Assembly (NCBI RefSeq): GCF_009827335.1
Contig: NZ_WTYH01000001.1
Location: forward strand, 2,393,501-2,457,500
From: Aurantiacibacter arachoides
Lineage (GTDB): Bacteria > Pseudomonadota > Alphaproteobacteria > Sphingomonadales > Sphingomonadaceae
DNA: 64,000 nt
Reading direction: 5' to 3'
Position numbers and translations under genes: made by a program. Under the pieces are notes generated by a model, which was given only the letters and a program-made list of their open reading frames with translations, ran no database searches and was not told where the DNA came from. Of the stretch, positions 7,562 through 15,076 are shown piece after piece. How positions within the stretch are numbered: the stretch's first letter is position 1; each line of letters begins with the position of its first letter.

Positions 7562-8761
7562 TCAGGCTCCAATTAGCACCACACTCTTTCGAGCGCGCGT
7601 GACAGCGGTGTAAGCAAGGTTCTTGTATTCAGGTGATCGGCGAATGTTGCCGATATCGACGTAAACCTTGTTCCACGCCGAACCCTGCGACTTGTGCGTC
7701 GTCAGCGCATACGTGAACGATGCCACGGGTGCGGCCACGTGCACCTTTTGAGATTCATTCAAATGACTGCCGAGAATGTCGATCAGTGAGATCACCATCG
7801 GACCTACTGATGTTGCGACGGTGATGGCGGTTGTCGTTTCGTCGAAATTGACGGTTTCGGTGACAAAGAACTCGTCACCATTGCGCGCGTCGCCGTGCGG
7901 CTTGGTGATCATCAGCTTTTCGCCAGCGTAAATGGTGAAGGGTGACATGCGGAGGGCGGCGCGCATCTGAGCATTGATCTCTTGCCGCCGAGGGTTCGTA
8001 TAAACGAGATATACGGCATCGCCTCTGACGACCTCGATCGCCGCGTCCTTGGCGTCATACTGGTTATAAGCGACGTCTTCGAATGGACCTTTGATCGACT
8101 GGCCGCGCAAGAGTGCTTGCGAAAGATCGATGATGCCGCGTCGATCCGTTCGCATGATTTTGGTTAGATGGCCGTGGGCGTTTTTGAGGTCGAAACCCAT
8201 TTCATCGTTGACGGGCCCGATTTGGTTGGGATCGCCAAGCACCAGCAGCTTCACGCCGAGGCGGCGCAGCAAGCGGGCGTCTTCAATGCCAACCATCGAC
8301 GCTTCATCGACCACCACGAGGCTGGGCTTGCGATCGAGGTGATTGAGGTTGTCGCGGGCGCGAAAGAACACCGTCTGAAGCGCGTTGTATTTGCGCGCCG
8401 CCCTTTCCAATTCCAGCATGTTGGTGGCCGTGGGCCGACGCTCAGCCGTCATCTTGGCCAGCGCATAACGCTTGCCCTCAAGCGTCTCGTCGCGGTTGAT
8501 CTTCACCATTTCCTTCACCAGCGCGCAAATGGTCGAGATTTGCGTGTCTTTGGGGAAGGCATCGGCGATGACATTCTTCGCCTTGTGTGTGACGGCGCAA
8601 AGAACGATGTCGGCAGTGGTGAGGCCAAGCTTGGTGATCGCCGATCGCGCTACCGTGGTCTTTCCAGTGCCAGCGGCACCAGTCAGGATGCCCACTCCGT
8701 CCTTGCGAATGGCGGCAACTACCTTGTCAGTTTCTCTTTCTTGTGATGATGTCAGTTTCAT
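7562..8761 (-). CDS. Dda/RecD-like superfamily 1 DNA helicase
   Basis: 399 residues from ATG 8761, preceded by GAAAGGAAC; a GTG at 8782 extends it by seven residues but leaves the ribosome site inside the gene. Visible motifs: I (GILTGAAGTGKTTVARS), II (LVVVDEASMVG), a Q-containing LGDPNQIGP, V (TTHKSQGSAW) and VI (YTAVTRARKSVVL). This matches the compact 5'-3' helicases typified by phage T4 Dda. It follows the primase gene directly and probably works with it at the phage replication fork. Confidence 0.9.
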   Translation of the reverse strand: MKLTSSQERETDKVVAAIRKDGVGILTGAAGTGKTTVARSAITKLGLTTADIVLCAVTHKAKNVIADAFPKDTQISTICALVKEMVKINRDETLEGKRYALAKMTAERRPTATNMLELERAARKYNALQTVFFRARDNLNHLDRKPSLVVVDEASMVGIEDARLLRRLGVKLLVLGDPNQIGPVNDEMGFDLKNAHGHLTKIMRTDRRGIIDLSQALLRGQSIKGPFEDVAYNQYDAKDAAIEVVRGDAVYLVYTNPRRQEINAQMRAALRMSPFTIYAGEKLMITKPHGDARNGDEFFVTETVNFDETTTAITVATSVGPMVISLIDILGSHLNESQKVHVAAPVASFTYALTTHKSQGSAWNKVYVDIGNIRRSPEYKNLAYTAVTRARKSVVLIGA

Positions 8762-8778
8762 TGTTGTTGTTCCTTTCT

Positions 8779-11550
8779 TCACTCTTCATCGCCCCAAACT
8801 AAATCCTCACTTCCAGTGAGGTGAGACAAAGATTGGTGTGGTTGGTTAATGGTTTGTGCGATGGTTTCAGCCACCTTGCGCTTGATGTATTTGCGCCGCC
8901 GCGCCGTTTGCGGCACGCCATCGATCGTGAACGGATATCGATCGCTCAAGATCAGCGGGCGAACCGCTTCGAATAGGCGGGAATTCAGATGCGCGGTGTG
9001 ACTGGCACCATCGCGATACCTGAAGCCCATGTTGCGCCCGATCGTCTGGTTGATCTCGTCAAGGTGGCGCAGACGAACGCAATCGTTTCGTCCCATGATC
9101 GCGTTGAGCCCTTCAAGGTGCGACCATATCGCAGGGTGGAAGACGTGAAAAATCGAGTGGACGGGCTTGCCCATGTATGAGTTGAGACCCTTCGCGGCCA
9201 AGTGAGATCGCGAATTCTTGAGATCGCTGATCGAGTTGGACACGAGGTCAACCTTGCCCAGCTTTTGCAATTCCTGAGCGTATTTGCCGATCGTCTTCGC
9301 CGATATGCGGACAGATTTTAGCGTGGTTGGTTTGAAATCGATCAGCGGTGTGTCGAGTTCAATGACTTCGATATCGCCACGCCAGCGCGCTATATGGCAA
9401 GGCAGGCGCTCGGCGGTTAGCAGGACCGTGTTACGGGCGCGGCCAATCCAATCGGTCTTGCACCATGACCATTTGCGACCGATTTCATCGCGATAAAACG
9501 GCTCGTTTTGAAATTCGCCATACTCTTGATGGTCGACGATCTCGACCGCGTCTGTTGCCTTGAAATTGAGCAACACCTTGGCGTCACTGTAGTCGAGTTG
9601 ACGACCGTTATCCTTTTTCGGAACCGCATTGTGTTTGATAAAGCGGTTGAAGGCGCGATAATTCTCGATATCGCTCAACGTCTCGTCATAGGAAGGGCGG
9701 AAACTATCGACGAATTCGATCAGGTGCCCATGGTGCATCTCGATCAAGTCATCGGGCCCAACCTCGTCATGGACAAGCAAGCGAACGTAGTTGTCGGCAA
9801 ACGCGGCTTCGACACGGCCATCGATGTACAGCGGTGAAGCGATAAGACGCGTGACGCACTTGTGATGCCAGACTTGGGCAACGGCATGGACGGTGAAGAA
9901 AACCGCGCGTTGCGGCGGGCGAACGCCGCGCCATAGGTTAAGGTTGTAATCTTCCATGTATTGTAGGGCTTGCGGGTGGCGATCGCGGATTGCCGATAAT
10001 ACGGTTTCATAGTTGCCCGCGTCAGCCGCTTCGAAGCCGATCATCGGTTCCTTGTTGGCCTCGGCCCATTCCTCATAAAGCTTGGAAAAACTCTTGATCA
10101 GGATTGGTTTGAGTAGCGGGTGATTCATGTTTTCGAGTTCTGCCGCTTTCTCTTGCGCCGCTTCATACGTCGCGAATGCAAACATGGTGGCGGTGTGGTG
10201 GCGGGCCTCGATCTCGTGCTGAGCAATGATGTCAGGCAAGTTGTGCATCAGCGATCGTGTCTTCGACACACCTTCAGGTGCGCTGATCAGGGTTGTTGTG
10301 TGTGCAATACCCTTCACCGTGCAAGCTTGTGCGACGATGTCACCAATCGCGGCTGACGCCGTCTGGTAATCAGTGGCGGCAAGCGAAAAGCTTTCTTCGA
10401 CAGGCGATCGATTGCGATCAACAGCATTCATCAGGGCGACTTCGTTGCGCCATTTCTCGATCATGTCGCCTAGGGGAAGAGGCAAGCGACGGGTGCCGCG
10501 TTTGCAATCGAGGGGATCGCTACCCCTGATTTGCACCGTCCCAAAATCCATCGTCATTCGGGAATTTGGCTGGCCATCGGCGGGATGGTTGCGGAACATG
10601 GCGACCGTCTGGCCATCCTCGGTCACAAAACCTGCGAATTCGGGATACTCGCCTTCAGGAAAGTGATGGCGCATACGTTCATCGATGTAGTCTTGTTCAT
10701 CGGTTTCGATTTGCGACAGCACGACTGGTGACGAGGTCGAGGAACGCGTCGCCTTCACCAGCGGGCGGGCGAACATGTCATCAACCAAGAGGGCGGTGTC
10801 GATGTTGCGGGCGGCGCGCTCGCTGACGCGTTCAAAGATCACGAATTGCTTGCACTCACCTTCGATGCCGAAAACGTTGGGCTTGTCGAGAATGCGAAGA
10901 CCGTTGGGAAGGCGACGATAGTTGCCCGCGTTTTTCAAGGCAGGATCAGGCGCAACCTTGAGCGTTGCGAGGTCGAAGAACTCGGCGAAAACCGTTTCCA
11001 GCTTCGACCATGCCCGCTTGTAACCGTCGAGGGGAAAGTCGCGAATACCGACGTGATCGGTGCTGAAGGCGAAATGATAGTGAAAGGATTTCTGGCCGCT
11101 GAAATTGACGGCCATGCCCCTGAGATCGTGGAAGCGGTCGCGGCACAACTGGTAAAAGGCATGGTGGCGGCAAGCGTCGCGCTTCCCACGGGCCCACGCC
11201 ATCTGAGCCTCAACGAATTCGACATCATCAACGTCAAATTCAAAGGTCAAGATGACGATCGGCGCGATGACGACGCGCTTGTTGACGTTGCGGAAAAGTT
11301 CTTCGTCAGTCTCGAAATCGACGTTCAACAGCGGATTTGTGAAGAACGCCATGTTGTCGAGATAGTGAGGATCAGCCATCGCCATCAGCGTGTGCCGATC
11401 GTTGCGCGTGGTCTTTTTCTCATTCTGAAGGCTGATGTAATAGTCAGCCGAATGCAGATGCGGAATGATGAAGGCCGAGACGAATTCAGACGTCTTGCCC
11501 TCGATTGCGGACAGGATTTGCCGCGTAGTCTTGATGGAGAATTGGTGCAT
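8779..11550 (-). CDS. Primase-helicase-like replication protein
   Basis: 923 residues from ATG 11550 (AAAGGGA just upstream); the open frame runs back to 11637 but lacks a comparable site. Residues 98-110 (VILTFEFDVDDV) and 149-160 (NFSGQKSFHYHF) fit motifs I (DxD) and II (SGxKxxHxH) of archaeo-eukaryotic primases. APEGVSKT (424-431) and LVHDEVG (592-598) look like Walker A and B. So it appears to join a PrimPol-type domain to a P-loop ATPase, as in many phage and plasmid initiators. The window has no DNA polymerase gene, so replication would rely on the host polymerase or on this protein's own synthesis activity. Confidence 0.65.
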   Translation of the reverse strand: MHQFSIKTTRQILSAIEGKTSEFVSAFIIPHLHSADYYISLQNEKKTTRNDRHTLMAMADPHYLDNMAFFTNPLLNVDFETDEELFRNVNKRVVIAPIVILTFEFDVDDVEFVEAQMAWARGKRDACRHHAFYQLCRDRFHDLRGMAVNFSGQKSFHYHFAFSTDHVGIRDFPLDGYKRAWSKLETVFAEFFDLATLKVAPDPALKNAGNYRRLPNGLRILDKPNVFGIEGECKQFVIFERVSERAARNIDTALLVDDMFARPLVKATRSSTSSPVVLSQIETDEQDYIDERMRHHFPEGEYPEFAGFVTEDGQTVAMFRNHPADGQPNSRMTMDFGTVQIRGSDPLDCKRGTRRLPLPLGDMIEKWRNEVALMNAVDRNRSPVEESFSLAATDYQTASAAIGDIVAQACTVKGIAHTTTLISAPEGVSKTRSLMHNLPDIIAQHEIEARHHTATMFAFATYEAAQEKAAELENMNHPLLKPILIKSFSKLYEEWAEANKEPMIGFEAADAGNYETVLSAIRDRHPQALQYMEDYNLNLWRGVRPPQRAVFFTVHAVAQVWHHKCVTRLIASPLYIDGRVEAAFADNYVRLLVHDEVGPDDLIEMHHGHLIEFVDSFRPSYDETLSDIENYRAFNRFIKHNAVPKKDNGRQLDYSDAKVLLNFKATDAVEIVDHQEYGEFQNEPFYRDEIGRKWSWCKTDWIGRARNTVLLTAERLPCHIARWRGDIEVIELDTPLIDFKPTTLKSVRISAKTIGKYAQELQKLGKVDLVSNSISDLKNSRSHLAAKGLNSYMGKPVHSIFHVFHPAIWSHLEGLNAIMGRNDCVRLRHLDEINQTIGRNMGFRYRDGASHTAHLNSRLFEAVRPLILSDRYPFTIDGVPQTARRRKYIKRKVAETIAQTINQPHQSLSHLTGSEDLVWGDEE

Positions 11551-11661
11551 TGTCCCTTTCGACGTTCCTTTAGAATTGGAATGTCGGTGGCAATGGTTTG
11601 CGGCGAAGGAACAACACCGCTCAACCCAGTAGGACATGACCCCTAAAGGCCACCGACCATC

Positions 11662-11667
11662 TATTTA
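11662..11667 (-). promoter_or_regulatory. TAAATA box upstream of the replication operon
   Basis: Minus strand GCATAAATAGATGG, about 110 bases before the primase start. It shares the box seen at other prophage genes, but no long frame starts four bases after it. Confidence 0.35.
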
Positions 11668-11707
11668 TGCTCTAGCGTCAATTCCGCGCGCAATATTAAA
11701 AGCAACC

Positions 11708-11723
11708 GTGCATAATTTTTGCA
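11708..11723. promoter_or_regulatory. TGCATAATTTTTGCA element, copy 1
   Basis: GTGCATAATTTTTGCA; the last 15 bases are a near palindrome (12 of 15 positions symmetric). The same element heads both small-RNA units at 12341 and 12528. It includes CATAAT, a possible -10. It could be a promoter, a repressor operator or both. Confidence 0.5.
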
Positions 11724-11848
11724 TGATGGCCTTCGTTACCAATAGTCGGCTTGATAATTAGTGGTATGACTTGGCCTCGTTCATCTGGCATTCAAGTCTT
11801 GCCTCGGAAAAACGGGATTTATTCGTCAAGGAAAACAACGGGTTACGG

Positions 11849-11917
11849 AAAAAGGTACACGTAAGGGATTCGTCTACTTTATTATTATAATAGTGTGTCC
11901 CTTACGTGTACCTTTTT
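11849..11917. repeat. Perfect 20 bp inverted repeat with AT-rich centre
   Basis: AAAAAGGTACACGTAAGGGA at 11849-11868 is repeated exactly as its complement at 11898-11917. The 29-base centre is almost all A/T and itself partly symmetric. It lies between the leftward replication operon and the rightward genes. The ends (A-run and T-run) would let it act as a terminator in either direction, yet it lies upstream of both flanking transcription units. A replication origin or large operator is at least as likely. Confidence 0.75.
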
Positions 11918-11945
11918 GGGTGTTTTAGTTATCGGTTCAAAGAGA

Positions 11946-11997
11946 CCTCAAGTCGCTTAAAGATAATGAGGGCGGCGGGCCGCTGAATGACTTGAGG
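11946..11997. repeat. 9 bp inverted repeat enclosing a GC-rich stretch
   Basis: CCTCAAGTC (11946-11954) pairs with GACTTGAGG (11989-11997). The 34 bases between contain GGCGGCGGGCCGC. It could fold as RNA or be part of the presumed origin region. Nothing codes here between 11638 and 12168. Confidence 0.45.
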
Positions 11998-12158
11998 AAC
12001 GCCCGCGTCCCATTTATGCCGTAGGTGGCCGTTTAAGGGGGGTAGGATTGCGAAGGCGACCCGCTCGGCTACGCGCATACCCTGAAGCCCTTTCGAAGCG
12101 TTCTAGGGCCCTAAAATCGGCCATCCAGACGCCTCTGACGTTTTGCACGACGTTTCAC

Positions 12159-12164
12159 TAAATA
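12159..12164 (+). promoter_or_regulatory. TAAATA box, N4 before ATG 12169
   Basis: CACTAAATA-cctg-ATG, with no Shine-Dalgarno sequence between. First member of the rightward box series. Confidence 0.6.
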
Positions 12165-12168
12165 CCTG

Positions 12169-12336
12169 ATGAAGAAAATCACCGTCGAATACGATCACAA
12201 ACGCATGGCAGCGATCGCAAAAGCGATCGGACCTTTCATCAGGAACGAAGACGAGGCCGATTATTGCACCAGCTTCATTATTGCGATGGTCGCCACAACC
12301 GTGATCGATGACGTGCCCGATCTTCGCGAAGTCTGA
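12169..12336 (+). CDS. Small phage protein, 55 residues
   Basis: MKKITVEYDHKRMAAIAKAI... ends VIDDVPDLREV. The ATG is four bases after a TAAATA box. Mixed charge, predicted alpha/beta, no membrane span. The gene stands alone between the candidate origin and the small-RNA block and could be an early regulator, but nothing in the sequence proves that. Confidence 0.55.
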   Translation: MKKITVEYDHKRMAAIAKAIGPFIRNEDEADYCTSFIIAMVATTVIDDVPDLREV

Positions 12337-12340
12337 TGAC

Positions 12341-12363
12341 GTGCATAATTTTTGCAAATTTGG
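12341..12363. promoter_or_regulatory. TGCATAATTTTTGCA element, copy 2
   Basis: GTGCATAATTTTTGCA followed by AATTTGG; identical over 23 bases to copy 3 at 12528. It starts five bases after the 55-residue gene and heads RNA unit A. Confidence 0.55.
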
Positions 12364-12513
12364 GCGTTGAATATCGTCGCGATAAGACCGTAATAAGAGG
12401 AACGGGTTGGGTAAGTCTTGCCCTTCCTCGATGCGATGAAGACTTCCCAGATTCATCGCATCGCACCTTTGGGCCGCGACGTGTATCCATCCTAGTGTCG
12501 CGGCCCACTTTTT
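12364..12513 (+). ncRNA. Candidate phage small RNA A
   Basis: The unit runs from the TGCATAAT element to a strong intrinsic terminator and has no credible open frame. It contains GGTTGGGT, then a perfect 12 bp stem (CGATGCGATGAA, 12429-12440, with TTCATCGCATCG, 12452-12463) whose loop is GACTTCCCAGA, then the terminator. Unit B repeats this order, including a loop with CTTCCAGATT. The C-rich loop could pair with a ribosome-binding site. The start position is inferred. Confidence 0.6.
12471..12513 (+). terminator. Intrinsic terminator of RNA A
   Basis: GGGCCGCGAC (12471-12480) pairs with GTCGCGGCCC (12497-12506), followed by ACTTTTT. Confidence 0.8.
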
Positions 12514-12527
12514 CCGATCAAATCACC

Positions 12528-12550
12528 GTGCATAATTTTTGCAAATTTGG
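12528..12550. promoter_or_regulatory. TGCATAATTTTTGCA element, copy 3
   Basis: Same 23 bases as copy 2, 15 bases after the terminator of RNA A, heading RNA unit B. Confidence 0.55.
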
Positions 12551-12692
12551 ATATGGCAGGAAATTCACGCTCCTGACTAAATAGTTGTGCGGTTGGGTTC
12601 CATCTGCCGCGATCTCTCGGTGTGCCTTCCAGATTGGTCGCACCATCAACTAGGGCCCGATTATTGCGCATGATGATCGGGCCCACTTTTTT
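12551..12692 (+). ncRNA. Candidate phage small RNA B, paralogue of A
   Basis: Same order of parts as unit A: the element, GGTTGGGT (about 12590), a stem GGTGTG/CGCACC (12619-12624 and 12639-12644) whose loop holds CTTCCAGATT, then a terminator beginning GGGCC. A TAAATA box (12578-12583) lies inside the unit with no start codon four bases on. Stem sequences differ between A and B while the loop core is kept, as expected for a functional RNA. Confidence 0.6.
12653..12692 (+). terminator. Intrinsic terminator of RNA B
   Basis: GGGCCCGAT (12653-12661) pairs with ATCGGGCCC (12676-12684), followed by ACTTTTTT. Confidence 0.85.
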
Positions 12693-12713
12693 CAGATTTG
12701 TGTGAGGTGAAAC

Positions 12714-13379
12714 TTGTCCGATTACATCATCGTCATCGTGCTGGCCGCGATCATCGCCACCGTCTATTACAAGTTGTTCTTCAAGGAAAAGATCGCTCAG
12801 ATGATCTATGAAGACGCTGATGGTTGGCGTTTCGGGCCGATCATCAAGGGTGAGACGCGATCGAAGGGAATGCCCTTTAGCGAGATCGATGTCGCCAAGG
12901 GCTTCACCATCCCCAAGCGGGCTGACGGCCACGTCAACGAATTGACGACTGACGTTCCCGCCATCGTCGGCCAGTTGGCGGCAGGGAAGACGATCGAGAT
13001 CGTGGTCGAGATCGAGGGTGATGAAGATGCCCAGTTTTTCCAGAAAGAGAATGACGTGGCCGATGCGACGATGACGCCGTTCTTTCGCGTCGACAACGTC
13101 AACTGGTATGTCAATCTTCCCGAGGACATGGAGAACGCTGATCGCTGGTATGGGCTGGGCGGCAGGACACCCATGACGATCGGGCGGCACACGATCACCT
13201 TACCACTCTCACAAGATCGTTGGATCAACGTTTGGGGACAGAATCTGCCCAGCTTTTACGAGGCGCTAAAGCGCGCCGAAAGGTTCGGCCTAGTGTTCGG
13301 TGGCAACTTTGGCCTTGCACACGGCGTCTACACCGATCGCGCGGTGACGTTGAAGATCGTCAGCGTGAAGATTGTCTAA
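12714..13379 (+). CDS. Membrane-anchored phage protein of unknown function
   Basis: 221 residues from TTG 12714, with GAGGTG seven bases upstream. The first 20 residues (SDYIIVIVLAAIIATVYYKLFF) form one transmembrane helix; the remainder is a soluble domain with beta-strand patches (KTIEIVVEIEG, HTITLPLSQDRWINVWG). The single anchor implies a domain at the inner membrane. Its stop TAA is part of a TAAATA box. Function not recognised. Confidence 0.65.
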   Translation: MSDYIIVIVLAAIIATVYYKLFFKEKIAQMIYEDADGWRFGPIIKGETRSKGMPFSEIDVAKGFTIPKRADGHVNELTTDVPAIVGQLAAGKTIEIVVEIEGDEDAQFFQKENDVADATMTPFFRVDNVNWYVNLPEDMENADRWYGLGGRTPMTIGRHTITLPLSQDRWINVWGQNLPSFYEALKRAERFGLVFGGNFGLAHGVYTDRAVTLKIVSVKIV

Positions 13380-13382
13380 ATA
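13377..13382 (+). promoter_or_regulatory. TAAATA box without a start codon at N4
   Basis: GTCTAAATAGATTGCC; the box overlaps the preceding stop codon. Only 56 bases separate it from an intrinsic terminator, so it could make a very short RNA. Confidence 0.35.
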
Positions 13383-13438
13383 GATTGCCGTCCAAGCAAC
13401 TTACTCAGTCCTCTCCGAACCAAGTGCGGTTTAATAAG

Positions 13439-13466
13439 AGCCTCGATCATTGATCGGGGCTTTTTT
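13439..13466 (+). terminator. Intrinsic terminator before terS
   Basis: AGCCTCGATC-att-GATCGGGGCT with one G-U pair, followed by TTTTTT. Confidence 0.8.
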
Positions 13467-13550
13467 GTTCAATGGTTTGAGCCCCGAACCGTGGCGAAAT
13501 TAACCATATAGGTTACGGCCACGGGCGGCAGGAACCCGCGCCATTCTCGC

Positions 13551-13556
13551 TAAATA
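13551..13556 (+). promoter_or_regulatory. TAAATA box, N5 before ATG 13562
   Basis: CGCTAAATA-gttgc-ATG, no Shine-Dalgarno sequence. Confidence 0.55.
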
Positions 13557-13561
13557 GTTGC

Positions 13562-14155
13562 ATGACGAAACCTAAACAGCCCAAGAGTGCCCGCCGTGCC
13601 ATGTCCAAGACCATCGCCAAGGCCTCGGCCAACGCCGAATTGGAGGCCAAGCGCGAATACAGACTGGCCAACGATGGCAAGCGTGGCGGTTACAAACACC
13701 TGACGCCCGAACAGGTCGAGGATGCGCTTGAAATGATCAGGTGCGGGCGCATGATGGCCGAGGTGACGGCCAAGCTAGGCGTCAGCAAGGGTGCACTGGC
13801 CAGCCGCGCGGCCACCAATCCTGAATTTGCTAAGCAACTACACGAGGCAAGAGCAATCGGCGCATGGATGATCGCTGAATACGGTCACGCCGCCCTAATG
13901 GGCGTTGAAGGTTTCACCACGGGAAGCGTTGAAAGAGACAAAGCGATCTCAGCGTCTTGCTGGAAGTGGGCAAAACACCTTAATCAGCAAGTATTCGGTG
14001 ACAAAGTCGAGGTCAATCAGACGACTCTCACCCTTTCGATCAATCGCTCGGGCATGACACCGACCACAACCGTCACGACCACGATCGCCACCGATGATCA
14101 GGGTCGACTTTCGGGCTCAGACAGTGACGAATTCGACGATTTTGAAGACGATTAA
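13562..14155 (+). CDS. terS: Terminase small subunit
   Basis: 197 residues. A basic N-terminal region is followed by a helix-turn-helix (LTPEQVEDALEMIRCGRMMAEVTAKLGVSKGALASRAATNPEF), the DNA-recognising part of small terminases, then an oligomerisation helix (ISASCWKWAKHLNQQVFGDKVEV) and an acidic tail (DSDEFDDFEDD). It would recognise the packaging site and recruit TerL. terL lies 5 kb downstream, separated by lysis and accessory genes, which is less usual than adjacency. Confidence 0.75.
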   Translation: MTKPKQPKSARRAMSKTIAKASANAELEAKREYRLANDGKRGGYKHLTPEQVEDALEMIRCGRMMAEVTAKLGVSKGALASRAATNPEFAKQLHEARAIGAWMIAEYGHAALMGVEGFTTGSVERDKAISASCWKWAKHLNQQVFGDKVEVNQTTLTLSINRSGMTPTTTVTTTIATDDQGRLSGSDSDEFDDFEDD

Positions 14156-14460
14156 GTCCGATCTTTAGTCCAAAAAATCCCTAAGCCATTGTTATTGCTG
14201 GATAATGTCACACCGAACGGCTGACTAATAGTCAGCGGGCACCGTTTCCAGCATCGTCGAGGCCACGGTCGAGGGGATCATCAGGGCCGACGATCGAGGG
14301 GAAGGTCGAGGGGGCGGCGGGTATATACCCCTTTTTCTCAGCGACGGCGGGTAGGCCAATTTTGCCAGAAACACTTTCAAAAAAGCCTCTACAATCCAGC
14401 GGAAACCTCGCCCTATTTTACAGCAAATAATGACGCGGCATCGTTTTCGTCCCTACAATC
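14156..14460. other. Noncoding region after terS
   Basis: About 300 bases without a gene. It holds a perfect short hairpin (GCTGACTAATAGTCAGC, 14220-14236), G-rich repeats of the type GGTCGAGGGG, and an intrinsic terminator. Position next to terS makes it a candidate location for the packaging site, which is inference. Confidence 0.4.
14319..14337 (+). terminator. Short palindrome with T-run
   Basis: GGGTATATACCC followed by CTTTTTC. Confidence 0.5.
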
Positions 14461-14466
14461 TAAATA
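14461..14466 (+). promoter_or_regulatory. TAAATA box, N4 before GTG 14471
   Basis: TCTAAATA-gacg-GTG. Confidence 0.6.
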
Positions 14467-14470
14467 GACG

Positions 14471-14728
14471 GTGAGGAATAAGGAGACGATAAACATGAGT
14501 GATAATCATTTAAACCCAAGCCCGTTCACGAGTGACGTATATGTTCGCGATCCAATGATGGGCAACGGCAGTGGCGGATATCGCCGAGTGGAAATCGGTG
14601 GGATCGTGCGGGAATTGGAAGAAACCATTGAGCGCTTTTACAAAGAACACGAACGCTTAATCAACGCGGTGTCTTTGTTGGGCTACAATATCGAAGACGA
14701 CGGCCAAACAGTCACTCTGACTAAATAA
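14471..14728 (+). CDS. Small phage protein with two possible starts
   Basis: 85 residues from GTG 14471, four bases after a TAAATA box. A second in-frame start, ATG 14495, has AAGGAG nine bases upstream and would give 77 residues (MSDNHLNPSPFTSDVY...). The AAGGAG lies inside the codons of the longer form, so both starts may be used. The C-terminal part is a probable coiled coil (VRELEETIERFYKEHERLINAVSLL). Function unknown. Confidence 0.6.
   Translation: MRNKETINMSDNHLNPSPFTSDVYVRDPMMGNGSGGYRRVEIGGIVRELEETIERFYKEHERLINAVSLLGYNIEDDGQTVTLTK
14722..14727 (+). promoter_or_regulatory. TAAATA box, N6 before ATG 14734
   Basis: GACTAAATA-accacg-ATG; the box contains the stop codon of the previous gene. 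Confidence 0.5.
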
Positions 14729-14733
14729 CCACG

Positions 14734-15069
14734 ATGCAACGTTACCTGCCGCATATCCTCTTGATCATCGCCGCTATGGTGGGCGTGATCTTGCTCGTCA
14801 ACGACATCAAGAACGATGCGTTCGACGCTGGTAAGGCGCAGGTGGCGGCGCAATACCGTCAACAGGTCACTGAGAACGATCGCCTAAACCGTCAGCTAGA
14901 AACCGCCCTCAAGGACCGTGCCGAGGGTGTCGGCCACGAGGTGACGATCAGGTTAGACGAGATCAGCCAAGAGCGTGATCAGGCGCTCGACGCTATCAAG
15001 GAAATCCGTGACAATTGCACCATTCCCGAAACGGTGATCGAGGCGCGCAACAGGGCGCGCACACGCTAA
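14734..15069 (+). CDS. Inner-membrane spanin-like (Rz-type) protein
   Basis: 111 residues: one N-terminal membrane helix (ILLIIAAMVGVILLV) then a periplasmic coiled coil (QVAAQYRQQVTENDRLNRQLETALKDRA, LDEISQERDQALDAIKEIRDN). This is the layout of i-spanins, which fuse inner and outer membranes in the last step of lysis. The probable lipoprotein partner is at 16446-16739; two other genes lie between, unlike the usual nested or adjacent pair. Confidence 0.6.
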   Translation: MQRYLPHILLIIAAMVGVILLVNDIKNDAFDAGKAQVAAQYRQQVTENDRLNRQLETALKDRAEGVGHEVTIRLDEISQERDQALDAIKEIRDNCTIPETVIEARNRARTR

Positions 15070-15072
15070 ATA
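15067..15072 (+). promoter_or_regulatory. TAAATA box, N4 before ATG 15077
   Basis: CGCTAAATA-catc-ATG; its TAA is the stop of the spanin-like gene. Confidence 0.6.
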
Positions 15073-15076
15073 CATC

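Noticed and set aside
11849..11917. Hairpin telomere site as in N15-type phages
   Set aside because: No protelomerase gene; the prophage is integrated through a tyrosine recombinase att site.
11946..12160. CRISPR array or direct-repeat cluster in the noncoding block
   Set aside because: No regularly spaced repeats; only isolated inverted repeats and the three TGCATAAT elements were found. No CRISPR array is visible anywhere in the window.
12587..12673. 28-codon frame inside RNA unit B
   Set aside because: Starts three bases after a box but runs into the terminator hairpin, and there is no counterpart in unit A.
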